Shown: positions 1 through 8,638 of the stretch, piece after piece
How positions within the stretch are numbered: the first letter of the stretch is position 1
Layout of the letters: the number at the start of each line of letters is the position of its first letter
DNA from: Methylobacterium sp. 77
Lineage (GTDB): Bacteria; Pseudomonadota; Alphaproteobacteria; Rhizobiales; Beijerinckiaceae
DNA length: 64,000 nucleotides
NCBI RefSeq assembly: GCF_000372825.1
Contig: NZ_KB910516.1
Span: 1,830,011 to 1,894,010, forward strand
Direction of reading: 5' to 3'
Made by a program: the position numbers and the translations under genes
Notes under the pieces: generated by a model
What the model was told of the DNA's origin: nothing
Database searches by the model: none
The model's input: only the letters and a program-made list of their open reading frames with translations

Positions 1-196
1 GCCGAGACCACCAGCGCCGCTTGATCGGGCCGCCCTACGGGTCCCTTAACGGCGTCATTTCGGTCGTGCCCGTAATGGTCGAACGGCCTGGCCGCAGGCA
101 TGGACGATGCGGTCCTGCTAATTGAACGAATGCTGGGATGCGTCCGTCCCTTCAGTCAGGCGGAGGATGCGTTTAGGAAGAACGGCGCATGGGGTC

Positions 197-943
197 CTAT
201 GCCTCGATGCCGGCCTCGCCCGCGACATGGTCGGGCTTCTCGACTTGACCGCGTCGCTGAAGCTGGAGGGCCACGACCCAGCACAGGACCGCCCAGGCCG
301 ACCCCACGCACCAGCCTGCCAGCACGTCGGTCGCGTAGTGGACCCCGACATAGACCCGGCTCAGCCCGACGACGACCGTGAGGAAGACGGCCAGCCCCAT
401 GAAGTACGCCTTCAGGCGAGCGCCCGCCGCCACGCGCGTCATGAGGGCGCCGAGTGTCAGGTAAGTCACGGCGGAGAGCATGGCGTGGCTGCTAGGGAAG
501 CTGGCGGTGAACACCTGGATGCCGCCGGGGATCTCGGGTCGGGGCCGGTTGAAGAGGAGTTTCAGCCCGAAGCTGATGACCGTCCCGCCCAGGATCGATC
601 CCACCACCAGGACCGCGGCCCCCTGCTTGCGGATCAGGAGCAGGTACCCTGCCACAGCCGCGATGAGGAAGCAGAGGACCACCATGCTGCCCAGGGAGGT
701 CACGTCCCGGGCCATCTCGTGCAGCCAATCCGGTCCAATCGGACCAGCCGCGCCGGGTGGACGGAAGAAGTGGGCGACGCGGGTGTCGAACCCCATCGTG
801 CCGCCCTCCATGACCTTGTCGGCCAGGAGACCAAACCCGAGGATGAGGGCGGCGACGCAAAACAGCGTCACGGGCAGACCGATCTCCCGCTTGCCGAGGC
901 GCGCCATGATACCGGCACGGGCGGACGGAGAGGACTGGTTCAT
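197..943 (-). CDS. PAP2-family membrane phosphatase
   Basis: A 248-residue integral membrane protein with the three PAP2 signature blocks in order: KLLFNRPRP, then SFPSSHAML, then SRVYVGVHYATDV, which carry the Lys/Arg, His and Arg/His catalytic residues of the family. About six hydrophobic segments surround them, with a short charged N terminus. Members remove phosphate from lipid phosphates such as phosphatidic acid or undecaprenyl pyrophosphate at the membrane; the substrate here cannot be told. The ATG at 943 is preceded by AGGAG at a workable distance, which decides the start. It stands alone, facing away from the downstream operon. Confidence 0.9.
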   Translation of the reverse strand: MNQSSPSARAGIMARLGKREIGLPVTLFCVAALILGFGLLADKVMEGGTMGFDTRVAHFFRPPGAAGPIGPDWLHEMARDVTSLGSMVVLCFLIAAVAGYLLLIRKQGAAVLVVGSILGGTVISFGLKLLFNRPRPEIPGGIQVFTASFPSSHAMLSAVTYLTLGALMTRVAAGARLKAYFMGLAVFLTVVVGLSRVYVGVHYATDVLAGWCVGSAWAVLCWVVALQLQRRGQVEKPDHVAGEAGIEA

Positions 944-1481
944 GCGCCCGAACTCCTGGATCGGTCCCTTGACGGTTGCTGGCTCGGGACACTCACCGCC
1001 TCATGCGGCAGAGCCGAAGAACCCGTTCGGATCCTCGCCCGTTCCCCCGCGGTGAGCGGCGAGCCAAGGAGAACCCGCACCTTTGTTGCCCGCAATGGTC
1101 GCATCCACGCCGAGATCCCTGTGGAGGAGGGCCTGAAACGTCGGATATCGACCCCGAGGCCTAGTGGTCGAAACCTGACGCTTGATACCGTCCGCTTCCG
1201 ACCCAACTACGCCGTAAGAGCAAGCCAACGTATCTCTCGAAAGCAGACGTTGCAGTCGATCTCGCCGTGCGAGGGCATGATCTCGGATCTCCGCCTTTCA
1301 GAGTGGTGACGCCGCCGCATCATTCCTCTGACTGCTCCTGGGTGACGGCCGTATGCCGTGGTTGAGGACGAGTCGGCGGTCACGCTGACGTCACCAATCT
1401 TTTTCGTGTGTCAGTGGAATAGACGCGCCCGTTCGGCATCTCTCCCGATGCGGTCATGGTCGACCGCGGGAGACCTCACTC
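944..1481. other. Long intergenic region with dispersed repeat copy
   Basis: No supportable gene on either strand. Open frames exist but have no family resemblance and shadow one another. It contains one copy (1160-1189) of a 30-bp sequence found again at 12560-12589 in opposite orientation, and must also carry the promoter of the operon that starts at 1482. Confidence 0.5.
1160..1189 (-). repeat. Dispersed intergenic repeat, copy 1
   Basis: Read on the minus strand, this 30-mer begins GGTATCAAGCGTCAG and ends ACCACTAGG. It matches 12560-12589 (plus strand) at 27 of 30 positions, all three differences being transitions. Weaker similarity continues on the side away from ACCACTAGG for several tens of bases. 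Confidence 0.6.
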
Positions 1482-1865
1482 ATGCACACCATGCTGATCC
1501 GCGCTGCCTTTGCGGCCTTCGCCTTCTCCGCCGCCGCCGCCCAGGCCGCTGCGCCTGCGATGACGGCCGAGACTGCCAAGGGGCCGGCGCTCGTCGATGC
1601 CAAGAGCATGACCCTCTACACCTTCGACAAGGACATGGGCGGCAAGTCGATGTGCAACGGCCCCTGCGCCGCCAACTGGCCGGCCCTGATGGCCGCCTCC
1701 GGCTCGGCTGCTAGTGGCGACTGGACGATGGTGACGCGGGACGACGGCACGATGCAGTGGGCCTACAAGGGCAAGCCGCTCTACACCTTCGCCAAGGATA
1801 CGAAGCCCGGCGACATCACCGGCGACGGATTCCTCAACGGTGCATGGCACATCGCCAAGCCCTGA
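1482..1865 (+). CDS. Secreted-repeat protein (COG4315 / Lipoprotein_15 type)
   Basis: A 127-residue exported protein. Residues 1-24 form a signal peptide ending in AAAAQAA. The mature part has two copies of the secreted repeat typical of this family, MTLYTFDKD and KPLYTFAKD (the Y-x-F-x-x-D pattern), with CNGPCAANWPAL between them. The family occurs in the periplasm or on the membrane and its biochemical role is unsettled; links to redox stress have been suggested. No lipobox Cys is seen, so it is probably soluble. It lies 13 nt upstream of the ECF sigma gene and likely heads that operon. Confidence 0.85.
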   Translation: MHTMLIRAAFAAFAFSAAAAQAAAPAMTAETAKGPALVDAKSMTLYTFDKDMGGKSMCNGPCAANWPALMAASGSAASGDWTMVTRDDGTMQWAYKGKPLYTFAKDTKPGDITGDGFLNGAWHIAKP

Positions 1866-1878
1866 TCGGTAAAGCCTC

Positions 1879-2388
1879 GTGGACGAGATCGCCGCCCTCA
1901 TCGAACCGCAGATCCCAGCGTTGCGGCGCTACGCAGTCGCACTGTTGCGGGACCGCGAAGCGGCGGATGACCTCGTCCAGGACACGTTGGAGCGGGCGTT
2001 GTCCGGCTGGTCCGGACGTCGCCGCGACGGCGACCTGCGAGCCTGGCTGTTCACGATCGAGCGCAACCTGTTCCTCGGCACTGTTCGACGCCGGGGCCGG
2101 CGCGGCATCGATGTCGGCGCTGAGGCTTTGGAGCAGGTGCCCGATCCGGGTGCCGACCCCGAGGCCGTTATGGGGGCACGCGACGTGCTCACCGGACTCG
2201 ACGCCCTGCCCGAGGAGCAGCGCTCAGTGCTACTGCTCGTCGCGGTCGAGGATCTGTCTTATGCGGAAGCGGCGCAGGTGCTCGGAGTACCGCTGGGCAC
2301 GGTGATGTCGCGGTTAAGCCGAGCCCGGGAGCGGATGCGAAGTTTTCTGGAAACGGGCCGAACCGGCTTGTTGAGGAGGGTGAAATGA
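1879..2388 (+). CDS. ECF-family RNA polymerase sigma factor
   Basis: A 169-residue sigma-70 family protein of extracytoplasmic-function size. Region 2 is visible as REAADDLVQDTLERAL (residues about 33-48) and region 4 as LSYAEAAQVLGVPLGTVMSR (about 125-145), a helix-turn-helix that would read a -35 element. The start is GTG; the next gene begins inside its last codons (ATGA), so translation is coupled. It should be held inactive by the anti-sigma factor encoded next. A secreted protein before it and a LysR regulator after it suggest a stress-sensing operon. Confidence 0.93.
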   Translation: MDEIAALIEPQIPALRRYAVALLRDREAADDLVQDTLERALSGWSGRRRDGDLRAWLFTIERNLFLGTVRRRGRRGIDVGAEALEQVPDPGADPEAVMGARDVLTGLDALPEEQRSVLLLVAVEDLSYAEAAQVLGVPLGTVMSRLSRARERMRSFLETGRTGLLRRVK

Positions 2389-3194
2389 GCGGGGATCCAC
2401 GCCCGGTCGGCGAGGACGACCTGCACGGCCTGATCGACGGTCGTCTCGAACCGGAGCGGCAGGCACTGGTCGAGGCATGGCTCAGGGGAAACCCCGCGCG
2501 GGCGGCCGAGGTCTCGGCGGATCGCGCCCTGCGCGAGCGCTTGCGTGCCCGCCTCGCGCCGATCGCCGAGGAGGCGATCCCGGCGCGGCTCCGGGTGGCC
2601 AACATCCGCTCGCGACATCGCCCGATAACCGGGCGCTGGCTTCCGGTCGCGGCTGCGGCCGTGCTCTGCCTCGCGGTTGGCGGTGCCGCCGGCTGGTTCG
2701 GCCATGCCGCGCGGCAGGTACCCACGGTCACGCTCGCGCGAACCGAGCCGGCGACCGACGACGCGGTGGCGGCCTTCCGCACCTACGTGGTCGAGGCGGT
2801 GCATCCAGTGGAGGTGCGCGCCGATGAGAAGCCACACCTCGTGACGTGGCTCTCGAAGCGCCTCGGCCGGGCGGTGACCACCCCCGACCTCACGGCCTAC
2901 GGCTTCCGCCTGATGGGGGGCCGGCTGCTGCCGGCGGGTTCCGAATCCGCCGCGATGCTGATGTACGATGACGATCACGGCACCCGGCTGACGCTCTACA
3001 GCCGCGTAGGCGATGCGGATGGCCGCACGGTGTTCCGCTTCGCCCGCGAGGGCGACGTCGCCGCCTTCTCCTGGGTCGATGGCGGCATGTCCTACGTCGT
3101 CACCGGTCGCACCGACGAAGCGCGGCTTTTGACCGTCGCGCAGGCGGTTGACGCGCAGGTCCGTGGATTGCCGGTTCCGCCGCGGCAACCATGA
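2385..3194 (+). CDS. Transmembrane anti-sigma factor
   Basis: A 269-residue single-pass protein. The cytoplasmic N terminus (about residues 1-80) has the DLHGLIDGRLEPERQALVEA pattern seen in anti-sigma domains (RsiW/ChrR-like helices, without the Zn-binding HxxxCxxC). One membrane segment lies at about 85-109 (WLPVAAAAVLCLAVGGAAGW). The rest is periplasmic. Its ATG overlaps the sigma gene stop and its own stop overlaps the LysR start, so three products are translationally coupled. The inducing signal is unknown. Confidence 0.85.
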   Translation: MSGDPRPVGEDDLHGLIDGRLEPERQALVEAWLRGNPARAAEVSADRALRERLRARLAPIAEEAIPARLRVANIRSRHRPITGRWLPVAAAAVLCLAVGGAAGWFGHAARQVPTVTLARTEPATDDAVAAFRTYVVEAVHPVEVRADEKPHLVTWLSKRLGRAVTTPDLTAYGFRLMGGRLLPAGSESAAMLMYDDDHGTRLTLYSRVGDADGRTVFRFAREGDVAAFSWVDGGMSYVVTGRTDEARLLTVAQAVDAQVRGLPVPPRQP

Positions 3195-4081
3195 CCCTCG
3201 ACCAACTCCGCATCTTCGTGGCGGTGGCCGAGCGGCAGCACGTAACCCGGGCTGCCGAGGCGCTGAACCTCGTGCAGTCGGCGGTCAGCACGGCGATCGC
3301 CAATATCGAGGGACGACACGCGACCAAGCTGTTCCATCGGGTCGGCCGCGGGATCGAGCTGACCGAGGCGGGACGCGTGTTCCTCGTCGAGGCCCGCGCG
3401 GTGCTCGCCCGGGCCGAGGCCGCCGAGCTGGTGCTCGCCGACCTCAGCGGCATGCGACGCGGGACGCTGGCCCTCTACGCCAGCCAGACCATCGCCAGCG
3501 ACTGGCTGCCGCGCCACCTTGTCGCCTTCCGCCGGGCCTACCCTGAGATCGCCATCCGGCTGGCGGTGGGCAACACCACCGACGCTGCCGATGCGGTCCG
3601 CGCCGGGCAGGCCGAACTCGGCTTCGTCGAGGGGGCGCTGGACGACCCGACGCTCGCGAGCACCACCATTGCTCATGACCAGCTCGTCCTCGTGGTCGCC
3701 CCAGGCCATCCCTTCGCCGGAGCGACCGCCCTTGAACCCAAGGACCTCGCCGGGGCCGACTGGGTGCTGCGCGAGGGGGGATCGGGAACCCGCTCGGCCT
3801 TTGAGGCGGCGCTGGGTGCGGCCGGCCTCGCTGCGGCTCAACTCCAAGTCACACTCGAATTGCCCTCGAACGAGGCGGTCCGCGCCGCCGTCGAGGCCGG
3901 GGGCGGGGCCGCCGTGCTGTCCGAGACCGTGGTCGCCGCAGCGCTTCGAGCCGGGACCCTGGTACGGGCGGCGTTCGCCCTGCCGAGCCGGCCGTTCCGG
4001 GTACTGCGCCACAAGGAGCGCTACCGCAGCCGGGCCGCCGACGCGCTGCTCGATTTGATCGCAACGGCGGATGCCGAATGA
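3191..4081 (+). CDS. LysR-family transcriptional regulator
   Basis: A 296-residue LysR-type regulator. The N-terminal winged helix reads MTLDQLRIFVAVAERQHVTR followed by AAEALNLVQSAVSTAIANIE, and residues about 90-290 form the periplasmic-binding-protein-like effector domain. The HTH and effector domain resemble the YeiE/CysB-like group, but which is not certain. Because two sulfite oxidase-type enzymes and two sulfite/YeiH-type exporters follow within 7 kb, a role in sulfite or sulfur control is a reasonable inference. Start overlaps the anti-sigma stop (ATGA); stop overlaps the DUF202 start. Confidence 0.92.
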   Translation: MTLDQLRIFVAVAERQHVTRAAEALNLVQSAVSTAIANIEGRHATKLFHRVGRGIELTEAGRVFLVEARAVLARAEAAELVLADLSGMRRGTLALYASQTIASDWLPRHLVAFRRAYPEIAIRLAVGNTTDAADAVRAGQAELGFVEGALDDPTLASTTIAHDQLVLVVAPGHPFAGATALEPKDLAGADWVLREGGSGTRSAFEAALGAAGLAAAQLQVTLELPSNEAVRAAVEAGGGAAVLSETVVAAALRAGTLVRAAFALPSRPFRVLRHKERYRSRAADALLDLIATADAE

Positions 4082-4449
4082 GCGAGCCCGCGAAACCCGT
4101 TCCCCCCGACGACCCGCGGGTCAGGCTCGCCGAGGACCGCACGGTGCTGGCAGCCGAGCGCACCTTCGTGGCGTGGCTTCGCACCGGGCTCGCCTTCCTC
4201 GGCGTCGGCCTGGCCGCGCAGCGCTTCCTGCGAGAGGTGCTGGCGGTCTGGCCACTGAAGGTGCTGTCGCTCACGCTGATCGCCTGTGCGCTCGCCTCGT
4301 TCGCCGGCGCCGCATGGCGGGACCGAGCGATCCGGGCGCGACTCGCTCATGCCGAGATCCCGATGATGCCGCGCATCCTCACCGTCGGGGTTGCGGCCCT
4401 GCTCATCGCGATCTCGGGCCTCGCTGCCACCGCCCTGCTCTGGGCGTGA
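4078..4449 (+). CDS. DUF202 (YidH-type) membrane protein
   Basis: A 123-residue membrane protein with the DUF202 hallmark LAEDRTVLAAERTFVAWLRT near the N terminus followed by three hydrophobic segments (about residues 38-55, 60-80 and 95-120). Function of the family is unknown. It is the last gene of the overlapping run 1482-4449 and is convergent with the sulfite oxidase-like gene 3 nt away. Confidence 0.88.
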   Translation: MSEPAKPVPPDDPRVRLAEDRTVLAAERTFVAWLRTGLAFLGVGLAAQRFLREVLAVWPLKVLSLTLIACALASFAGAAWRDRAIRARLAHAEIPMMPRILTVGVAALLIAISGLAATALLWA

Positions 4450-4452
4450 CGG

Positions 4453-5538
4453 TCAGGCCACCGTTACCCGCACCCGGTGCCAGGCGGCGCTGAGGTAGCC
4501 CTTGTAGTTCCAGGTGTCGTCCGGCGCCGCAGGCTGGGTCTGGCCGGCGGAATCCCAGGCCCGTACCGCGAGTTCGTGCTCGCCGGTCGTCAGCTCGCGC
4601 TCGATCTCCCAGAACGTCCAGGCGTAGGGTGCGTCGGCGTCGCGGTCGATCCGGGCCTGCGCCCAGCTGCGACCGCCATCCGTCGAGACATCGACGCGGG
4701 CGACCGCGCGGTCACTGGCGATGGCGTAGCCGCGGATCGCGTGCCGGCCGGCCTTCAACGCCGCGCCGCGGGCGGGCTCGCAGATCGCGCTGTTGAGCGG
4801 CATCGCCTCGATGGTGATGCCGTGGGCGGGGTCCGCGGTCTCGGCGGTCACGTCGGGCGGAAACAGCTTGTAGTCGTCGGCCTGCATCGGGTTGTTGGAG
4901 GGGTGATCCTGCACCGTGATGCGGGCGAGCCATTTCGGGCTGCGGATGCCGGCAAAGCCCGGCACCACAACACGCAGCGGGTGACCGTGCTCGGGGGCGA
5001 GAAGCTCGCCGTTCATCGCGAAGGCGAGCAGCGTCTCGGGGGCGAGAGCCTTGGCGAGCGGGATCGAGGCGCCGAAGCGCGTGTCCGTATGGGCGATCCG
5101 GTCGTGGCTCTCGAAGGCGACGTGACGTGCGCCCCCCGCGTCGAGGCCGGCCGCGCGCAGCACCTCGGCGAGGCGCACGCCGGTCCATTCCGCGTTGCCG
5201 ATGGCGCCGGGCGCCCACGGGTCGCCGGAGACCGGCGCCACCGCCAGCATGTCGGCCCGGCGGTTGCCGGCGCATTGCATCACCGCCGTGACGGTGACGG
5301 GCGCGAAGCGTTCCTTGAGATCGGCGAGCGAGAGGTCGAGCGACGTCGCGACCATCCCGTCGATAATCAGGCGGTAGCTGTCGGCGTCGAGGTCCGGGAT
5401 GTCACCGTGGCTGCGGACGTAGAAGTCGGCCTGATCAGTCAGGAAGGCCGCGCGCAGGCGATCGAGCGGCGGCTCGGCGTTGTAGGGCGCCTTTCCGTGG
5501 ACGATGAGGCGGTCCTTGCGCTGGAACAGGCCGAGCAT
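4453..5538 (-). CDS. Sulfite oxidase-fold molybdenum enzyme, no export signal
   Basis: A 361-residue oxidoreductase with the molybdopterin-binding domain (about 40-235) and a C-terminal Mo-co dimerisation domain (about 245-358, ending with AWDSAGQ...WNYKGYLSAAWHRV). The molybdenum-ligating Cys is C89 in VMQCAGNRR. Unlike the second homolog at 7137-8360 it has no signal peptide, so it is probably cytoplasmic, oxidising sulfite to sulfate or acting on a related substrate. It lacks haem and cytochrome b5 domains, as expected for bacterial forms. Start ATG at 5538. A hairpin (5580-5610) separates it from the upstream sor-like genes. Confidence 0.87.
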   Translation of the reverse strand: MLGLFQRKDRLIVHGKAPYNAEPPLDRLRAAFLTDQADFYVRSHGDIPDLDADSYRLIIDGMVATSLDLSLADLKERFAPVTVTAVMQCAGNRRADMLAVAPVSGDPWAPGAIGNAEWTGVRLAEVLRAAGLDAGGARHVAFESHDRIAHTDTRFGASIPLAKALAPETLLAFAMNGELLAPEHGHPLRVVVPGFAGIRSPKWLARITVQDHPSNNPMQADDYKLFPPDVTAETADPAHGITIEAMPLNSAICEPARGAALKAGRHAIRGYAIASDRAVARVDVSTDGGRSWAQARIDRDADAPYAWTFWEIERELTTGEHELAVRAWDSAGQTQPAAPDDTWNYKGYLSAAWHRVRVTVA

Positions 5539-5579
5539 GGGGTCTTTGTCCTGCGTTCGTGACGTGTCGACATCGGGAA

Positions 5580-5610
5580 CGCGCCGGGAGCCGAGAAGGC
5601 ACCCGGCGCG
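5580..5610 (-). terminator. Hairpin terminator after beta-propeller gene
   Basis: CGCGCCGGG at 5580-5588 pairs with CCCGGCGCG at 5602-5610, with an inner GCC/GGC pair around a GAGAA loop. It lies just past the stop of the 5618-6601 gene on its strand and before the next minus-strand start. No U run follows, so termination strength is uncertain. Confidence 0.5.
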
Positions 5611-5617
5611 CGACGCC

Positions 5618-6601
5618 TCAGGGCTTCATGGTCGAGATGACCGCGTTCTTCGCCCGGTCCACCACGGCGACGCTAAGGTCGCGGTTGAGGACGTAGGCGT
5701 GGGCGTTGTCGGCCGAGAACGCGATCGCCTGGCGCGGCTCGTTCAGGCCGGTCACCGTGGCGACGACCTTGAGGGTGCCGGTGTCGATCACCGACAAGGA
5801 GTTGTCCTTGAGATTGCCCGAATAGACGAAGCGCCCGTCCGGGGTCAGCGCGGCGCCGTAGGGGTCCTTGCCCACCGCCACCTCGGACGTGACCTTACGG
5901 GCGGCGACATCGACCACGCCGATCGTGTTGCGGCCGCTGTTGGCGGCAAACAGCGTCTTACCGTCCTTGGTGATCGAGATGGCGCGCAGCTTGTCGAACC
6001 CGGCGATCTCGCCGGTGATCTTGTTGGTGGCGGTATCGACCAACGTGATCTTGTCGCCGAGGAAGTTCGTCACGAACACGGTCTTGCCGTCCGGCGACAA
6101 CTTCACGCCCTGGCGCGGCTGCGCGAAGCCGGGGATCACAGCCTCGGCGAGCATGGTCCTGGTGTCGAACACGGTCAGCGTGCTCGCGGCCTCGTTATTG
6201 ACGTAGAGCTTGGTCCCGTCGGCCGAGAGCACCGTGCCGAACGCGCCGGGGCCCGCGGCGAGAACGCCGGCTTCCTTGCCGGTGGCGGTCTCGTAGACCG
6301 TGATCCGGCCGGTGCCGCTGTCGGAGACGTAGAAGCGGGCGCCGTCCGGCGCGAACACGATGTTGCGCGGGGTCACGAAGCCGTCGAGGCGGCGCAGCAC
6401 CGTGCCCTTGGCGACGTCGTAGACGATGACGGCGCTCTCTTCGCTGTTCGACACAGCGGCGACCGTACCGGCGGCGTTCAGCGCCAGCGCGTTGTTCTTG
6501 ATCGCCCCGTCGAAACCGGCGGCGAACCCGGGCTGGCCCTGGGCGAGGAGCAAGGCGGCTCCGGCGACGAGGGCGCGCAGGCTGGTGCGGATATGGGTCA
6601 T
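5618..6601 (-). CDS. Periplasmic YVTN-family beta-propeller protein
   Basis: A 327-residue exported protein. An N-terminal signal peptide (residues 1-28, cleavage after GFA) is followed by about seven 40-residue beta-propeller repeats, each with a version of the YVTN core, for example LYVNNEAASTLTVFD, VFVTNFLGDKITLVD and VYSGNLKDNSLSVID. Such YncE-like propellers often accompany periplasmic redox enzymes and may be scaffolds or electron-transfer accessories. The open frame extends upstream to 6895, but that part overlaps the cytochrome gene; the ATG at 6601 opens the signal peptide and was chosen. It follows sorA and the cytochrome on the same strand. Confidence 0.85.
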   Translation of the reverse strand: MTHIRTSLRALVAGAALLLAQGQPGFAAGFDGAIKNNALALNAAGTVAAVSNSEESAVIVYDVAKGTVLRRLDGFVTPRNIVFAPDGARFYVSDSGTGRITVYETATGKEAGVLAAGPGAFGTVLSADGTKLYVNNEAASTLTVFDTRTMLAEAVIPGFAQPRQGVKLSPDGKTVFVTNFLGDKITLVDTATNKITGEIAGFDKLRAISITKDGKTLFAANSGRNTIGVVDVAARKVTSEVAVGKDPYGAALTPDGRFVYSGNLKDNSLSVIDTGTLKVVATVTGLNEPRQAIAFSADNAHAYVLNRDLSVAVVDRAKNAVISTMKP

Positions 6602-6786
6602 GAAGCGTGTCTCTCGGGCATGCGCGCTCGTTCGGCGGCCGGGGCCTGCCGTGAGGGCTGGTTCGAAATCGGAAATCCGTCGTGCAAGGCCGGGCCGGCC
6701 GTGCATCGCCCTGAGGAGACGCCGGAAGGCGCGGTCTATTCCCCGAGGCCGGCGAAAAAAGCGCGGCGGCCTCGGGAATCGGGGGT

Positions 6787-7125
6787 TCAGGGCGTCGGCT
6801 TCAACGCCGTGAGGTAATCGATGATGGTCTGCACGTCGGCCTGATCGACCGGTGCCTTGTAGACGTGAACCATCTTGTTCACGGTCTCGGTCCACTGCGC
6901 CTTGGTGAGCTTGGGCTGGGTCAGCACCATCCCGGCCGAGTGGCAGGCAAGGCAGTTGTTGTTGACGGCCTCGGCCCCCGGCCCGTCGGGGAAGATCCGG
7001 TCGGAGGTCGGCATCGCAATGGATTGCGAGGTGAAGCGCATCGGCTCGGGGGCCGGGGCGGCGAGCGCCACCAGAGGAGACAAGGCGAGCGCGGCGATGA
7101 GGGCCGCAGGGCGGATCGGGTTCAT
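6787..7125 (-). CDS. sorB: Periplasmic c-type cytochrome (SorB-like)
   Basis: A 112-residue protein with a signal peptide (about 1-22) and one haem-binding motif CLACH at residues 58-62. The likely axial Met lies in the C-terminal half (NKMVHVY). Size and position right after a SorA-like enzyme match the SorB subunit of sulfite:cytochrome c oxidoreductase, which accepts electrons from the molybdenum subunit. A TTG at 7140 is in frame, but the ATG at 7125 has GAGGAG 7 nt upstream and was preferred. The shine-dalgarno overlaps the end of sorA, so the two are co-translated. Confidence 0.83.
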   Translation of the reverse strand: MNPIRPAALIAALALSPLVALAAPAPEPMRFTSQSIAMPTSDRIFPDGPGAEAVNNNCLACHSAGMVLTQPKLTKAQWTETVNKMVHVYKAPVDQADVQTIIDYLTALKPTP

Positions 7126-7136
7126 GGCTGGTCTCC

Positions 7137-8360
7137 TCAAGCGGCCTGGAAGGACACGGTCTCTATGCCGTTCTGCATGAAGCCGTTGGCGTTCCAGACC
7201 TGGTCCATGCCCTGGGCGACGCCGTTGGTATTGGTGCAGCGGACCTTAACCGCATGGGTGCCGGCGGCCAGCGCCGGCAGGCTGCCGTCGAAGCGGCGGA
7301 AGCTGTAGGGGCCCTCGTCCGCGCCGAGTTGCGCCGGAAACCACGTCGCCCCGCCGTCTCCGGAGAAGTCGACCGCCTTTACCCCGCAATCGCCGCCGAA
7401 AGCGATGCCGCGAAGGGCCACCGGCGTTCCGGCCGCCACCTTGGCGCCGTCGGTCAGGTTGGTGACGAAGGAGCGCGGCACCATCCTGTTGATCGGCACC
7501 GTCTTGAAGCCGGTCTGGCCGGGCTTGATGTTGGCGCCCGGCACGTCCGGGATGCGGTAGGCGGTCTTCATCCAGTACCCGTCGTCGGGCTTGTCCAGCA
7601 CCTCGATGTCGGACAGCATCTTGACCCAGTAGGTCGAATACCAGCCCGGCACCACGAGGCGGAGCGGGAAACCGTTGAGCAGCGGGAGCTGCTCGCCGTT
7701 CATCGCGTAGGCGATCATCACCTCACCATTGTTGGCGTGGTCGAGATCGAGCGACTTCTTGAAGTCCGGCGCGTCGTCGACCACGGGCTCGTCGAGGCCG
7801 TTGAAGCGCACCTGCACGGCGCCGGACTTCACCCCAGCGCGTTCGAGCACGTCCTTGAGGCGTACCCCGGTCCAGCGGGCGTTGCCCATCGAGCCGTTGG
7901 CCCATTGCGCGCCGGGCACCCGCGGCTCGAACAGCCCGCGTGAATTGCCCGAGCACTGGTTCACCGCGGCGATCTCGAAGCGCGGCAGGCCGGCGATGGC
8001 GTCGAGCGAGAGCGAGAGTTCCTTATCGACGTGGCCGTGGACCTTAAGACGGAAGGTGCCGGCATCGACTTCGGTCGGGATCGAGGCCCAGTGCCAACGG
8101 ACGTAGAAGCGGTCGTTAGGGGTGAACACGCCCTCGTCGAACACCGAGAACGGCGTCTCCAGCAGCGGCGGATGGGTGCGTTGAAGGATCATCTCGGCCT
8201 TGCCCGGAAAGGCGGTGGTCAGCGCCCGCTCGTCCGGGCCGCCGGGCAGCGGAAGCTTCACCGAGCCCGCGGCCCAGGCCGGCATGGCGGCGGCGAGGCT
8301 GCCGACCCCTAGGCCACCCAGGACGAGGCGGCGGTTCAACGGTTCGTGCAGATGGCGCAT
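7137..8360 (-). CDS. sorA: Periplasmic sulfite dehydrogenase, molybdenum subunit (SorA-like)
   Basis: A 407-residue enzyme of the sulfite oxidase family. The N terminus carries a Tat-type signal (NRRLVLGGLGVGSLAAAMPA, twin Arg at 10-11), in keeping with export of a folded Mo-cofactor protein. The molybdenum ligand is C136 in VNQCSGNSRG, and the dimerisation domain fills about 290-405. With the cytochrome c encoded next it should oxidise periplasmic sulfite to sulfate and pass electrons to the respiratory chain. The frame is open to 8492, but ATG 8360 has AGGGAGA upstream and directly precedes the Tat signal, so it is the start. Confidence 0.88.
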   Translation of the reverse strand: MRHLHEPLNRRLVLGGLGVGSLAAAMPAWAAGSVKLPLPGGPDERALTTAFPGKAEMILQRTHPPLLETPFSVFDEGVFTPNDRFYVRWHWASIPTEVDAGTFRLKVHGHVDKELSLSLDAIAGLPRFEIAAVNQCSGNSRGLFEPRVPGAQWANGSMGNARWTGVRLKDVLERAGVKSGAVQVRFNGLDEPVVDDAPDFKKSLDLDHANNGEVMIAYAMNGEQLPLLNGFPLRLVVPGWYSTYWVKMLSDIEVLDKPDDGYWMKTAYRIPDVPGANIKPGQTGFKTVPINRMVPRSFVTNLTDGAKVAAGTPVALRGIAFGGDCGVKAVDFSGDGGATWFPAQLGADEGPYSFRRFDGSLPALAAGTHAVKVRCTNTNGVAQGMDQVWNANGFMQNGIETVSFQAA

Positions 8361-8548
8361 GATGTCTCCCTGGAATCGTTTGTTGGGCCGCGTCGGCCGG
8401 TCGCTGGATCTCGGTGTCGCCGTCGGCGGACGGCATTGGCGTCGGTCGGGACGGTTCGGTCTCGCCGCCGGAAACTCGGGTCGTCGATCCATGTCATCCC
8501 GGCAAAGAGGCGTCCTCTCCGTGAACGAGATGCTACAGCGAGATGATT

Positions 8549-8560
8549 ATTCCACCCAAT
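8549..8560. promoter_or_regulatory. Inverted repeat upstream of sorA
   Basis: ATT-CCACCC-AAT, the centre of an imperfect dyad (GATTATT ... AATGATC, 6 of 7 paired) about 190 bp upstream of sorA. The ATT-N6-AAT spacing equals that of the dyad at 9149-9168, which is compatible with one regulator, perhaps the LysR protein. The surrounding 8536-8625 is AT-richer than its neighbours and repeats GATC/GATCTCCGAT words. Confidence 0.3.
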
Positions 8561-8638
8561 GATCGTTAGAGATCTGAACGATCTCCGATTGCGATCATCC
8601 GAAGATTTCCGATCTCCGATCAATGGCGGGCGGCCGGA

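Noticed and set aside
1..196. Possible end of a plus-strand gene (codons ending in a TGA at 22-24) and small open frames
   Set aside because: Only seven codons are visible before the stop and no family can be judged from them.
122..1309. Long plus-strand open frame across the PAP2 gene
   Set aside because: It is antisense to a clear PAP2 gene, has a composition typical of a shadow frame and no domain.
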